A DNA stretch of 64,000 nucleotides from Paenibacillus sp. FSL R5-0517 (lineage in GTDB: Bacteria; Bacillota; Bacilli; Paenibacillales; Paenibacillaceae): contig NZ_CP150235.1 of assembly GCF_037974355.1 (NCBI RefSeq), positions 6,262,001 to 6,326,000 of the forward strand, written 5' to 3'. The notes under the pieces are model-generated. The model searched no databases and was not told the DNA's origin. It saw only the letters and a list, made by a program, of their open reading frames with translations. Each line of letters starts with the position of its first letter. Positions within the stretch are counted from its first letter, which is position 1. The position numbers were made by a program, and so were the translations under genes. Positions 8,301 through 16,636 of the stretch are shown one piece after another.

Positions 8301-8647
8301 TCTCCGCCATGATGGGTGGACTGATGCTTATCGGGATCGTAGTCACCAACGCCATCGTGTTGATCGACCGAGTTATTCACAAGGAAAAAGAGGGTATGCC
8401 TACCCGTGAAGCCTTGCTGGAAGCCGGTGCAACACGTCTGCGTCCAATTCTGATGACCGCTCTCGCAACCATCGGCGCCCTGTTGCCATTGGTTACAGGT
8501 CTCGAAGAAAGTGCGGGGATCATCTCCAAAGGACTCGGAATTACCGTAATCGGCGGTCTGATCAGCTCCACGCTGCTTACGCTGGTTATCGTACCGATTG
8601 TGTATGAGTTCCTGATGAAATTCAAAAAGAAAAGAATTGAAGATTAA
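5393..8647 (+). CDS. swrC: RND-family efflux pump, SwrC/AcrB type
   Basis: 1084 residues with the RND plan: an N-terminal membrane helix, a large extracytoplasmic loop, helices 2-6 (from about residue 400), a second loop, then helices 8-12 up to the C-terminus. The motif PGAAPEGIVEDVTKPLE and GRVVDDSIVVIENIYRRL (helix 4 aspartates) are family hallmarks. It resembles B. subtilis SwrC/YerP, the surfactin-resistance pump that works without a known outer-membrane partner. Residues about 247-316 are a Gly/Ala/Ser/Pro-rich low-complexity insert in the first porter loop. Transcribed with the upstream tetR and closed by a strong terminator. The substrate is unknown; lipopeptides or detergents are plausible. 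Confidence 0.85.
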   Translation: MKGIINFSLNNKFAIWILTIIISFAGLYSGLTMKQETIPNINVPFLNVTAIDPGAAPEGIVEDVTKPLEVKLRNVDGVKTVTSTSMENAASITLEFDYGTDLTNATATVREALNEVQLPDSVQKPTISKFSINSFPVVSLSLSDKDGGDLEQLTRLVESDIQPALEDIEGVAQVQVSGQYVKEVQLKFDQAKMAELGLTEDTVNGIVQGSSIRVPLGLFELDKSQKAVVVDGNIVDIDDLKNLAIPVVPGGAGASAGNGSSAAPQGSGAPTGEGSAAGDAAQGTAPGSAQGTDPTAGQAAGGNASVGSPSGAANAPGIPTVKLSEIAKIEVIGQAESISRTDGKESIGISVVKSNDANTVDVVNAVKDKAEELQKQFKNADLTVLLDQGKPIQDSVNTMLGKAVFGALFAILIILLFLRNIRSTIISIISIPLSLLMALTALNIMDITLNMMTLGAMTVAIGRVVDDSIVVIENIYRRLTLKGERLKGRELVREATREMFIPILSSTIVTIAVFLPLALVSGMVGELFLPFALTMVFALLASLIVAITIVPMLAHSLFRKGIKNKQNHEEKPGKMAEGYKRLLNWTLSHKLITVSIAVILLVGSLFLYPFIGASFLPEQQDKYVTITYNPQTGALREDVEKEALVAEKWLLKQPGLEKMQYSIGGSNPLSSMGGGSSNSALFYIEYNKDTKDFTNVKEQLVEGLKKEVTVGTWNELDMSGGLGGSGLSLSIYGDNVEQLKPVSDEILKLVEADTDNFEKADTTLADTYGQYTLVADQEKLSSLGLTAGQLAMALSPVRERPVLTEVDIDNKTYKVYVETDDKTFSSIQEIEDETVTSPLGIQVPIKDVAKVEEGTSPNSIMQIDGKVVVQVTANILASDVTKASSSLQAEIDKLDLPDGVEVKFGGTTEQINDTFTQLGLAMLAAIAIVYFVLVVTFGGGLAPFAILFSLPFTVIGIMVGLFIAGGTLDVSAMMGGLMLIGIVVTNAIVLIDRVIHKEKEGMPTREALLEAGATRLRPILMTALATIGALLPLVTGLEESAGIISKGLGITVIGGLISSTLLTLVIVPIVYEFLMKFKKKRIED

Positions 8648-8717
8648 GAAGTAGAGAGTTGTTCTCATATAACGGTTCGAGTACAACTTCGATACAGACT
8701 ATACGTTCTAACCTCTT

Positions 8718-8774
8718 GCCCCTTAGCGCATATTGGAATGATTGAATTCCGATGTAATGCTAAGGGGCTTTTTT
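8718..8774 (+). terminator. Intrinsic terminator of the RND operon
   Basis: GCCCCTTAGC (8718-8727) pairs with GCTAAGGGGC (8759-8768) and is followed by six T. Confidence 0.85.
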
Positions 8775-9090
8775 ATGTAAATTCAAACGAGATATTGACG
8801 ACAGAAATAGTCTAAGGAAGCGGAGCTAAAAGCTTTATATAAGAGAAGATTACTTCAGGAACATAGACCTCGCTCTCATTGGAGTAGAGAACGCGTCACA
8901 TTGAATGACATAGAAACACATCTTTTTAATCAAAATTACAAAAAGAAGAGACCTATTTGTCATTTAAAACAAATGAACGTGAGATTTCAGCCCATCTGCT
9001 GTAAATCGACTTATAATATGGATTAATTATGCAAGTCAACGGATTCCAGCTCCAGATAGATTACATGTATTGGGGAAGGAAGGTGGTTGT
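8775..9090 (+). other. Leader region of the PucR-like gene
   Basis: 316 bp of AT-rich sequence without a credible gene. TATAAT at 9012-9017 is a possible -10 box, but no matching -35 box was found at the right distance. The ribosome binding site GGAAGGAAGG ends about 8 nt before GTG 9091. No riboswitch or repeat was recognised. Confidence 0.4.
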
Positions 9091-10767
9091 GTGGGGGAGA
9101 CTACGCTTCATATTCAAGTCAGAGACATGTTAAAACGTCCCGTGTTTCGCAAGGCAGAGGTTCTGGCCAGTGATCGTGCGCTGGAGCGGTATGTTCGCTG
9201 GGTTCATATTATGGAAGTGCCTGAGGTAGGGGACTTGCTCAATGGCGGGGAATTGGTGCTGACGACAGGCATTGGCTGGCAGGAAGGTGAGCAGCAAGGT
9301 CTGTCTTTCCTGCGTCAGTTAATTGCACGCGGGGCTGCCGGACTCTGCATGGAACTGGGGGATCACACCAAGTCACAGCTCGGTGCCATGAAAGAAATTG
9401 CAGTGGCAGCGGATTTCCCGTTGATCTGGTTCCACGAACAAGTCCGTTATATTGATATTACACAAGACCTGCATTTCACCCTGATTCGCAGTCATCAGCG
9501 GATGATCGCCGAACTCGATAATCTCACCACCTCGTTTAACCAACTTCTTCTGAATGGAGATGGCGTACAACCCTTACTTCGATTGCTATCACGAACAACC
9601 GGATGTGCCGTGGCGTTATACCCACTTGAAGGGGAAGCAAGTAGCGTTCCCTATTGCTCGCCAGAGCAGCTGGAGACTCGGCGGCAGGATTGGTTTTTGC
9701 AGCGAGGACGATCGGATCAAGTAGATATTTCGAAGGAAGCCCCACTAACCAGGAACGCTTGCCATCTATTCTATCTGCCTGTTCAGGCGTTGGACTACAC
9801 CTTTGCCGACCTTGTGCTGATGCACCAAAAACTGCCGGAGCATGATTCAAATATACCCATCAATCCCTCGGATGAATTCGTCATTCAGGCACTGGAACGT
9901 TGCGCGGCAGCGATTGCCCAAGACTGGATGCGAACCAAATACATGGAAGAGAAACGTCGCTACAAAGAAGATATGTGGGTCATTGACTGGCTTAACGGAC
10001 ATCACTCCACGAAGGAAATCCATGAATATGTCTCCACGGTCAATCCCCTTCTTGCAACGAGCAAAGCGAACATCATCCTATTCGACAGCAACCCCGCATA
10101 CACAGACAGTCTCAGACTCCAGAAGATATTAATCCAACGCAACATCGTCGCCCGTTCCGTGTTCGCCCGGGAGAACTTCACCCTCTACAGCACCGTTCTG
10201 AACCACCAGATCATTCTTATCATTCTCGACCCACTACCTGGATCTCAGCGCAAAAGCAGTCTCTGGCGCTGCATCGAACAATTGCAGCAGCACGAGCAGG
10301 AACAGACCCATCGTCTCTTCTCAGGTCTGTTCGCTATCGGTCATAGCTGCGCGAATCTCTCCCGTCTAAAGGAAAGCCTGGAATCCGCAAAAGAGACACT
10401 GCGGATTCAGAAGGATATCGGCGAGATGCAGCAGCCCTTTTACAGTAATCTTCATTGTTATCGCATCATTGCCAACATGAAGCAGAGCGGTAATCTGGAA
10501 GATTTTATTGAAGAATATCTGGGCCCTCTTATCCGTTACGATATGGAGAAAGGAGGCCAATTACTGCGCACACTCAAGCAATATTTCGTATTGTGCTGTT
10601 CCAAGCAAGAGACGGCTACCGCTCTTTATATTGTCAGACAGACACTCTATCACCGTTTGGACAAAATCGAAGCGCTTCTGGGAGAAGATTATATCCTCCC
10701 CGAAAAGCGAGTTGCGATTGAGCTCGCGATCTATGCTTATGAGTATGTTCATGGCCCGATCGCATGA
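9091..10767 (+). CDS. PucR-family regulator of purine/pyrimidine catabolism
   Basis: 558 residues from GTG 9091, chosen over TTG 9070 because a GGAAGG-rich ribosome binding site lies just upstream. The N-terminal PucR domain (VRDMLKRPVFRKAEVLAS, LNGGELVLTTG, AGLCMELGD) is followed by a GGDEF-like middle region and a C-terminal PucR helix-turn-helix (TATALYIVRQTLYHRLDKIE, about residues 505-525). Family members activate nucleobase-degradation operons. It converges on the minus-strand pyrimidine-degradation cluster, 29 bp from its last gene, making that cluster the probable target. Confidence 0.85.
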   Translation: MGETTLHIQVRDMLKRPVFRKAEVLASDRALERYVRWVHIMEVPEVGDLLNGGELVLTTGIGWQEGEQQGLSFLRQLIARGAAGLCMELGDHTKSQLGAMKEIAVAADFPLIWFHEQVRYIDITQDLHFTLIRSHQRMIAELDNLTTSFNQLLLNGDGVQPLLRLLSRTTGCAVALYPLEGEASSVPYCSPEQLETRRQDWFLQRGRSDQVDISKEAPLTRNACHLFYLPVQALDYTFADLVLMHQKLPEHDSNIPINPSDEFVIQALERCAAAIAQDWMRTKYMEEKRRYKEDMWVIDWLNGHHSTKEIHEYVSTVNPLLATSKANIILFDSNPAYTDSLRLQKILIQRNIVARSVFARENFTLYSTVLNHQIILIILDPLPGSQRKSSLWRCIEQLQQHEQEQTHRLFSGLFAIGHSCANLSRLKESLESAKETLRIQKDIGEMQQPFYSNLHCYRIIANMKQSGNLEDFIEEYLGPLIRYDMEKGGQLLRTLKQYFVLCCSKQETATALYIVRQTLYHRLDKIEALLGEDYILPEKRVAIELAIYAYEYVHGPIA

Positions 10768-10796
10768 AGGATTAGCACAGTCCTATGGTCTATGGT

Positions 10797-11024
10797 CTAA
10801 GCTCCCCGCTGCTCCTGAAGCTGGCGAATCAGGATATGACTGAACCACTTCCGTCCAGATGCTGTACCCACGTATTGCTCTTGTTTCTCCTCGGGAAGAT
10901 CCGGGTGCTCCCATATGACATGAGCACCCTCCAGATGTTCCCGTACCGCATAGATCCGATACCCCTGCGCAACCATTCGCTCGATGGCGATCCTCTCGGC
11001 CTCAAACACATCATGATCCGACAT
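10797..11024 (-). CDS. 75-residue protein of the pyrimidine-degradation operon, unknown function
   Basis: Start overlaps the dihydropyrimidinase stop (TGATG), with GGAGGG inside the preceding gene, so it is translationally coupled as the last gene of the operon. The product is soluble and mixed charged (MSDHDVFEAERIAIERMVAQ, central VIWEHPDLPEEKQEQY, then RKWFSHILIRQL). No membrane segment, signal peptide or metal motif is visible. I do not recognise the family. Its position suggests an accessory role in hydantoin or pyrimidine metabolism. Confidence 0.6.
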   Translation of the reverse strand: MSDHDVFEAERIAIERMVAQGYRIYAVREHLEGAHVIWEHPDLPEEKQEQYVGTASGRKWFSHILIRQLQEQRGA

Positions 11025-12469
11025 CAGTTTATCCCTCCATTCACTGCCGCCACAGGCTGTTTCAATGGCATGGGTACACCTGCATCATATTTGTTGCGCT
11101 TCACATATCGCCCTGCTCCCGCTGTCCCGGCATACTGCCGATCTCGAATGACATACTCCCCACGGCACAACACCGTCACCGGACACCCCTGTACCTGCAT
11201 GCCTTCAAATGCACTGTAATCAACATTCATATGATGCGTATCTGCCGAGATCACCCTGTTTACAGAGGGGTCAAAAATAACGATATCCGCATCAGTCCCT
11301 ACAGCCAGAGTCCCTTTCTGCGGAAACAATCCAAATAACTTACTTGCTCTTGTCGAACATAGATCAACCCATTGATTGAGCGTAATCCGCCCTTTGACTA
11401 CACCTTCTGAATACAGAATGCTGAGTCGATCTTCGATGACCGGCCCCCCGTTCGGAATTTTGCTGAAATCATCCTTGCCCAGGTCCTTCTGCCCTTTGAA
11501 ATTAAACGAACAATGATCAGAGCCAATCGTCTGTAACTGACCGCTTTTCAATGCGTTCCATAGTACTTCCTGATGCGCTGCTTCCCGCAGCGGCGGTGAC
11601 CAGACATACTTTGCACCCTCAAAGTCCGGCTGATCCATGATCGACTGATCCAACGTCAAATACTGAGGACAGGTCTCCCCCCAGATTCGGTAACCCATTT
11701 CACGCATACGCGCGATCTGCTCCACAGCCTCCGCACAGGTCACATGCACCACATACAACTGTGAATCCGCAAGTGCAGCCAGTCGTGCCGCTCGGCCTGT
11801 CGCTTCTCCCTCCAGCATGGATGGACGAGTCAGCGCATGATGAATTGGCTCCGTGCGCCCTTCGGCGAGTGCTTGTCGAACCAGCAGGTCAATAACATCA
11901 CCGTTCTCGGCATGTACCATGACGAGTGCGCCATACTCTTTTGCCTTTTGCAACGTCTGGAAGAGAATCCCGTCATCGGCTTGAAACTGGTTTTTATACG
12001 CCATGAACACCTTAAAGGATGACACACCCTCTTCTTCAATGATCTGCGGTAACTCCCCCAACACCTGATCATTCATCTCCCCGATCATCAGATGGAAACC
12101 ATAGTCGATAACGGCTTTACCCTCGGCTTTGGCATGCCACTCCTGGAGGGATTCGATCAATGGACGGCCTTTTTGTGTCAGGCAGAAATCAATAATCGTC
12201 GTTGTACCGCCAAAGGCTGCCGCTGTCGTTCCCGTTGCAAAATCGTCCGCCGTTACTGTTCCACCGAATGGCATATCCAGATGTGTATGCGGGTCGATCC
12301 CGCCCGGAATAACGTAACAGCCGGCTGCATCCACCATTTCCGTTCGTTCGTCAGGCACCAGTCCGATGCCAATCTGTGTGATTTTACCCTTTTCGATCAA
12401 AATATCTGCTTCAAAGGTATCTGACGCTGTGACCAACACACCATTACGAATCAATTTGCGGGTACTCAT
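11024..12469 (-). CDS. hydA: Dihydropyrimidinase / hydantoinase
   Basis: 481 residues, usual size for the cyclic amidohydrolase family. Hydrolyses dihydrouracil or dihydrothymine to N-carbamoyl-beta-amino acids. All expected metal ligands are visible: H61 and H63 (GGIDPHTHLDMP), the lysine to be carbamylated K153 (SSFKVFMAYKN), H186 (MVHAENGD), H242 (YVVHVTC) and D318 (IGSDHC). It lies directly downstream of preA (ATGA overlap), so the dehydrogenase product passes to this enzyme. A hydantoinase with wider substrate range cannot be excluded. Confidence 0.9.
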   Translation of the reverse strand: MSTRKLIRNGVLVTASDTFEADILIEKGKITQIGIGLVPDERTEMVDAAGCYVIPGGIDPHTHLDMPFGGTVTADDFATGTTAAAFGGTTTIIDFCLTQKGRPLIESLQEWHAKAEGKAVIDYGFHLMIGEMNDQVLGELPQIIEEEGVSSFKVFMAYKNQFQADDGILFQTLQKAKEYGALVMVHAENGDVIDLLVRQALAEGRTEPIHHALTRPSMLEGEATGRAARLAALADSQLYVVHVTCAEAVEQIARMREMGYRIWGETCPQYLTLDQSIMDQPDFEGAKYVWSPPLREAAHQEVLWNALKSGQLQTIGSDHCSFNFKGQKDLGKDDFSKIPNGGPVIEDRLSILYSEGVVKGRITLNQWVDLCSTRASKLFGLFPQKGTLAVGTDADIVIFDPSVNRVISADTHHMNVDYSAFEGMQVQGCPVTVLCRGEYVIRDRQYAGTAGAGRYVKRNKYDAGVPMPLKQPVAAVNGGIN

Positions 12470-13761
12470 GATATCGCCTCCTTGGTTGATTGATCTCTAA
12501 CGGATTGCAGCATAGCAATCGCAGACTGACGTTCATTCCAGGTTACTGATTCCTGCTCTGGCACAAGCTCAACCATCTCAATCGCCCCATCCACCGGGCA
12601 AACGATCGAACACAGATTGCAGCCAACACAATCCTCCTCCACCACTTCCAGATAGGAACCGGACGGGTCGGTCAACATGTCAATACACTGGTGCGAAGTG
12701 TCTTCACACGCAATATGGCATTTGTTGCAATTAATGCAGACATCGCGGTTAATGCGAGCGACCACTTTGTAGTTCAGATCAAGATTGCCCCAATCCGAAT
12801 ATCGCGGAACCGTCTGGCCTACCAACTCTGCTACGCTGCTCAGACCCTTCTCATCGAGATAGTCATTCAGCCCATCAATCATGTCCTCCACAATGCGGAA
12901 GCCATGATGCATCGCTGCAGTACATACCTGAACCCCTGTAGCGCCCATGAGCAGAAACTCTGCGGTATCCCGCCAGTCGGATATACCACCAATCCCCGAG
13001 ATTGGCACACCCACCTCCGGATTACGTGCACACTCGGCAACCATGTTCAGTGCGATGGGCTTCACGGCTGGGCCACAATACCCGCCATGCGCTCCTTTGC
13101 CGCCCACATGTGGTACGGTATTCCACGAATCCAGATCCACACCTGCCAGGGAGTTAATCGTATTGATCAGGGATATTGCATCTGCGCCGCCGCGGACAGC
13201 TGCCCGGGCGGTTGCCGTAATATCCGTGATATTCGGCGTGAGCTTCACAATCACTGGTGTGGTCGCCACTTCCTTCACCCACATCGTCTGTAGTTCGACC
13301 AAGTCAGGTTGCTGACCAGAGGCGGCTCCCATACCACGTTCAGCCATGCCATGCGGGCAGCCGAAGTTCAGTTCCAGACCGTCGACGCCGACGGCTTCCA
13401 CCTTTTTCACAATCTCATGCCACTTCTCCCGCGTAGGTTCCACCATCAGTGAAGCGACAACCGTGCGATCCGGGAAGCGTTTCTTGGTCTCGGCAATCTC
13501 CCGCAGATTCACTTCCAGCGGACGATCGGATATCAATTCAATATTGTTAAACCCCGCCACCCGCTGTCCGCCAAAATGGATCGCCGCGAAACGCGAGGAT
13601 GTATTGATAATCGGCTCACCCAGTGTCTTCCACACCGCGCCGCCCCAGCCCGCTTCGAACGCACGCTGAACCTGATACCCCGTATTGGTCGGTGGTGCAG
13701 AAGCCAACCAGAATGGATTGGGTGATCGAATACCTGCCAGATTAATGGATAAGTCAGCCAT
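12466..13761 (-). CDS. preA: Dihydropyrimidine dehydrogenase, FMN/Fe-S subunit
   Basis: 431 residues from ATG 13761, chosen because AAGGAGGG lies about 6 nt upstream (the open frame extends 15 codons further). A dihydroorotate-dehydrogenase-like barrel with ELNFGCPHGMAERGMG carries FMN and the active-site Cys/His region. Two C-terminal [4Fe-4S] motifs follow: C342, C345, C348, C352 and C378, C381, C384, C388. It reduces uracil or thymine with electrons from PreT. The two subunit genes, normally adjacent, are separated here by about 500 bp of repeat sequence (13762-14265). Confidence 0.9.
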   Translation of the reverse strand: MADLSINLAGIRSPNPFWLASAPPTNTGYQVQRAFEAGWGGAVWKTLGEPIINTSSRFAAIHFGGQRVAGFNNIELISDRPLEVNLREIAETKKRFPDRTVVASLMVEPTREKWHEIVKKVEAVGVDGLELNFGCPHGMAERGMGAASGQQPDLVELQTMWVKEVATTPVIVKLTPNITDITATARAAVRGGADAISLINTINSLAGVDLDSWNTVPHVGGKGAHGGYCGPAVKPIALNMVAECARNPEVGVPISGIGGISDWRDTAEFLLMGATGVQVCTAAMHHGFRIVEDMIDGLNDYLDEKGLSSVAELVGQTVPRYSDWGNLDLNYKVVARINRDVCINCNKCHIACEDTSHQCIDMLTDPSGSYLEVVEEDCVGCNLCSIVCPVDGAIEMVELVPEQESVTWNERQSAIAMLQSVRDQSTKEAIS

Positions 13762-13791
13762 AACGATCCCTCCTTGGTGTTTGACCTTATT

Positions 13792-13942
13792 AGTTACACT
13801 GAACAATCCGATGACAGAACAACCTTCCGATCGCTGTTATTCCCAGATTTTTTTGATTCCTTTTCTAAAGGGAAAATCCGGGAATAAAGGCGAGCACTTC
13901 GTTTCTTCAGGTCCTTTCTGTCCTCTCCGTTTCGTGTAAATG
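13792..13942. repeat. Structured intergenic repeat, family A, copy 2
   Basis: About 150 bp. Outer arms GTTACAC...GACAGAA pair imperfectly with TTCTGTC...GTGTAAA; the central arms TTATTCCCAGATTTT and AAAATCCGGGAATAA pair at 14 of 15 positions. It ends about 17 bp from the preA ribosome binding site, inside the pre cluster. Relative to copy 3 the fifth stem pair changes from C-G to T-A, a compensatory change. Confidence 0.8.
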
Positions 13943-14029
13943 TTTAGTTCAATGTATAGCGTTGTATTGGATATTTGGTCGTGCTCAGGATCTCTGCGTA
14001 GTAACGGTGTTGCTGGATAGCACTTTTAA

Positions 14030-14225
14030 TCTAACGAACCGTACACCTCTTATTCGACTCATTTGCGGCGCTTTCAAAATCTAACGAATCGTAGAAAGCT
14101 TATTGGGCTGTAATCGCTCATTTAGGCTTTATTTCGACGGTTTTTTGTCAACATAAGACGTGTGAGATTCGTTAGATTTTTCAATCCTCCATAATTGCCA
14201 CAATAAGGTGTGTAAGATTCGTTAG
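14030..14225. repeat. Cluster of four 24-25-bp motif copies (two forward, two inverted)
   Basis: Forward copies at 14030-14054 and 14080-14104 begin TCTAACGAA and end CTTATT. Inverted copies at 14153-14176 and 14202-14225 begin ATAAG and end ATTCGTTAG. The same motif occurs at 42375-42570. Together with copy 2 of the family A repeat it fills the 504-bp gap between preT and preA; no coding frame is credible there. Confidence 0.75.
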
Positions 14226-14265
14226 CGCGTCAGGGACACGAGGATGCGGGGGTTCGATGCACCAC

Positions 14266-15642
14266 TTACGCCGTCTCTTCCACCTGCCCAGGCAATGCCT
14301 TCATGACTGCGGCGGCGGCCAACTTACCCTGCTGGGCAGCCGAGACAACCATCGCCTCACCCTGGCCCTGACCAAAAATAACATCTCCTGCCGCATAGAT
14401 CTGAGGATGCGAGGTACGGTACGTGTGCGGCTCAATCTCGACAACGCCCCAGTGATGACGCAGTCCAAACGCTTCGATTAATGGTAATAAACGATGCTGT
14501 CCAATCGCCCGAATGACCGTATCACATTCAATCATGAACTCCGATCTCTCCACGGGCACAGGCAATGCACGCCCACCTCCAGGCGGAGTAATCAGTTCCA
14601 TTTTCACACATTCTACAGCCTGAACCCGACCGTTCTCGTCTCCGATAATACGCTGCGGCATCGTAAACCAGCGGAACTCCACACCCTCCTGCTTGGCAAA
14701 CGTATATTCAAACGCATACGCCGTCATCTGGCTTTCCCCGCGCCGATATAACATCTGCACCCGCTCGGCACCCAGACGCACCGAACAGGTCGCTGCATCT
14801 ACCGCCGTATTGCCCGCGCCAATCACGGCGACCTTCAGACCATTCAGTGCCGGCGGAACACCCTGCTTCGTAGACTCCACCAGTTCAATCGCATCATAGA
14901 CACCTTCCAGTGTCTCTCCTTCAATGCCCAGCATGGGCACCGATCCCATGCCGCAAGCCAGAATGACCGCTTCATGCTGCTCCAGCAACTGCGTAGCAGG
15001 AATATCTACACCAATGCGCACCCCGTAACGGATTTGCACACCCAGCGTTTCCACCTGCTCCACTTCCCATAACGCAACCGATTCGGGCAGACGGAAGGAT
15101 ACGATGCCGTACGTGTTTAGCCCACCGCCTTTGGGTTTGGCTTCATAGATCGTCACCTCATACCCTGCACGCCCCAGTTCACGTGCCGCCGACAATCCCG
15201 CTGGCCCCGCTCCCACAACAGCGACGGTTCTCCCATTGGCAGGTGCCGCCTGGAATAACGGCTCATTCTTCGCCCGCGCCCAGTCGGTGGCGTAACGCTG
15301 CAAGTCACCAATGCGAATCGGCTTCGACGATTCATTTAGCACACATGCGCCTTCACACAGTTCCTCTGTGGGACAGACACGTGCGCAACTGGCTCCAACC
15401 GGATTCGCATCCATGATGGTGCGGGCCGATCCTTTCAGGTGCCCTGTTGATATTTTGCTAATAAAAGACGGGATATTAATGTCGGTTGGACAGGCCTTGA
15501 TACAAGGTGCATCGTAACAGTACAGACAGCGGTTCGATTCCTCCATCGCTTCCTTACCTGTCATGGCGGGTTTCATCTCGGCAAAACGACTCTCCCACCC
15601 ATAATCGGATAACGTTGTTCCTGAGCTGTTCATCAATGTCAT
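14266..15642 (-). CDS. preT: Dihydropyrimidine dehydrogenase, FAD/NAD(P) subunit
   Basis: 458 residues, glutamate-synthase small-subunit-like. N-terminal Fe-S cysteines (CLYCYDAPCIKACP and CARVCPTEELCEGAC), an FAD Rossmann motif (VAVVGAGPAGLSAA) and an NAD(P) motif (VAVIGAGNTAVDAA) are in the expected order. It passes electrons from NAD(P)H to PreA. The start is ambiguous: AGGAGG is only 3 nt from ATG 15642, 9 nt from TTG 15636 and 12 nt from ATG 15633, all in frame. The gene belongs to the minus-strand pyrimidine cluster, downstream of the two amidohydrolases. Confidence 0.9.
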   Translation of the reverse strand: MTLMNSSGTTLSDYGWESRFAEMKPAMTGKEAMEESNRCLYCYDAPCIKACPTDINIPSFISKISTGHLKGSARTIMDANPVGASCARVCPTEELCEGACVLNESSKPIRIGDLQRYATDWARAKNEPLFQAAPANGRTVAVVGAGPAGLSAARELGRAGYEVTIYEAKPKGGGLNTYGIVSFRLPESVALWEVEQVETLGVQIRYGVRIGVDIPATQLLEQHEAVILACGMGSVPMLGIEGETLEGVYDAIELVESTKQGVPPALNGLKVAVIGAGNTAVDAATCSVRLGAERVQMLYRRGESQMTAYAFEYTFAKQEGVEFRWFTMPQRIIGDENGRVQAVECVKMELITPPGGGRALPVPVERSEFMIECDTVIRAIGQHRLLPLIEAFGLRHHWGVVEIEPHTYRTSHPQIYAAGDVIFGQGQGEAMVVSAAQQGKLAAAAVMKALPGQVEETA

Positions 15643-15750
15643 GCACCTCCTGGAGAATGATCTACGCTATCTCAAACTCGAACAAACTTGCGTGCATTAT
15701 ACGTTCCACCCCGCTGACAGAATCACTTACCGATCGCTTGTTGCCGCTTC

Positions 15751-16632
15751 CTACAGGCTAACCAGATGTTCGTACGTTTCCGGCCTGCGATCACGGTAGA
15801 ACTGCCATACATTACGTACCTCACGAATCATCTCCGTATCCATCTCGCCAATGACGACCTCATCCTGATCCCTGCTGCCGATGGCAACCATTCTGCCTCG
15901 TGGATCGACCAAGTACGACTGCCCATAAAATTCACCCATATTCCACGGAGCTTCCACGCCGACCCGGTTGATGGCCGCCACATAATAACCATTAGCTACT
16001 GCGTGAGCGGGTTGTTCCAGTTTCCACAGATATTCCGATGTACCTGCAACCGTAGCAGATGGATTGAACACAATCTCCGCCCCTGCCAGCCCGAGCAATC
16101 GTGCCCCTTCCGGAAAATGACGATCATAACAGATGTACACACCCACTCTGGCGTAGGCCGTATCAAATACCGGAAACCCGAGGTTGCCTGGTTTGAAATA
16201 ATACTTTTCCCAGAACCCATTCGTACCCTCACCTGCTTCCACATGCGGGATATGATGTTTGCGGTATTTGCCCAGATACGTACCATCTGCATCAATAACG
16301 GCTGCCGTATTGTAATACGAAGCAATGCCCTCCACCTCGTACACCGGCAAAATAATCACCACCGCAAGCTCCTTCGCCAACTCCTGAAACAGCTTGGTCG
16401 TGGGCCCTTCCGGCACGGGTTCAGCGGATGCATACCATTTTGGATTTTGCTCTGTACAAAAGTACGGTCCATAAAATACTTCCTGCAATCCAATGATCTT
16501 GGCCCCTCTTGCAGCCGCTTCACGGACCAACCTAATGTGCTTCTGGATTGCAGCCTCTTTGTGAACTTCAACGGGAGCCGAACCTTCAATCTCATGTGAT
16601 GCCTGGATTAATCCGATGCTGATTTTTCCCAT
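15751..16632 (-). CDS. Nitrilase-family N-carbamoyl amidohydrolase (beta-ureidopropionase-like)
   Basis: 293 residues, carbon-nitrogen hydrolase fold. The catalytic Glu-Lys-Cys triad is visible as E51 (GLQEVFYGPYF), K125 (GKYRKHHIPH) and C168 (VYICYDRHFPEG). The family converts N-carbamoyl-beta-alanine to beta-alanine, CO2 and ammonia, the third step of reductive pyrimidine degradation. It starts 4 bp after the stop of the M20-type amidohydrolase gene, so both are co-transcribed. Specificity for beta- rather than D-carbamoyl amino acids is inferred from context. Confidence 0.85.
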   Translation of the reverse strand: MGKISIGLIQASHEIEGSAPVEVHKEAAIQKHIRLVREAAARGAKIIGLQEVFYGPYFCTEQNPKWYASAEPVPEGPTTKLFQELAKELAVVIILPVYEVEGIASYYNTAAVIDADGTYLGKYRKHHIPHVEAGEGTNGFWEKYYFKPGNLGFPVFDTAYARVGVYICYDRHFPEGARLLGLAGAEIVFNPSATVAGTSEYLWKLEQPAHAVANGYYVAAINRVGVEAPWNMGEFYGQSYLVDPRGRMVAIGSRDQDEVVIGEMDTEMIREVRNVWQFYRDRRPETYEHLVSL

Positions 16633-16636
16633 ATCG

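Noticed and set aside
8051..8686. 211-codon minus-strand frame inside the RND pump gene
   Set aside because: It is antisense to conserved RND sequence, is His/Gln/Asn-rich in composition and lacks a ribosome binding site; a shadow frame.
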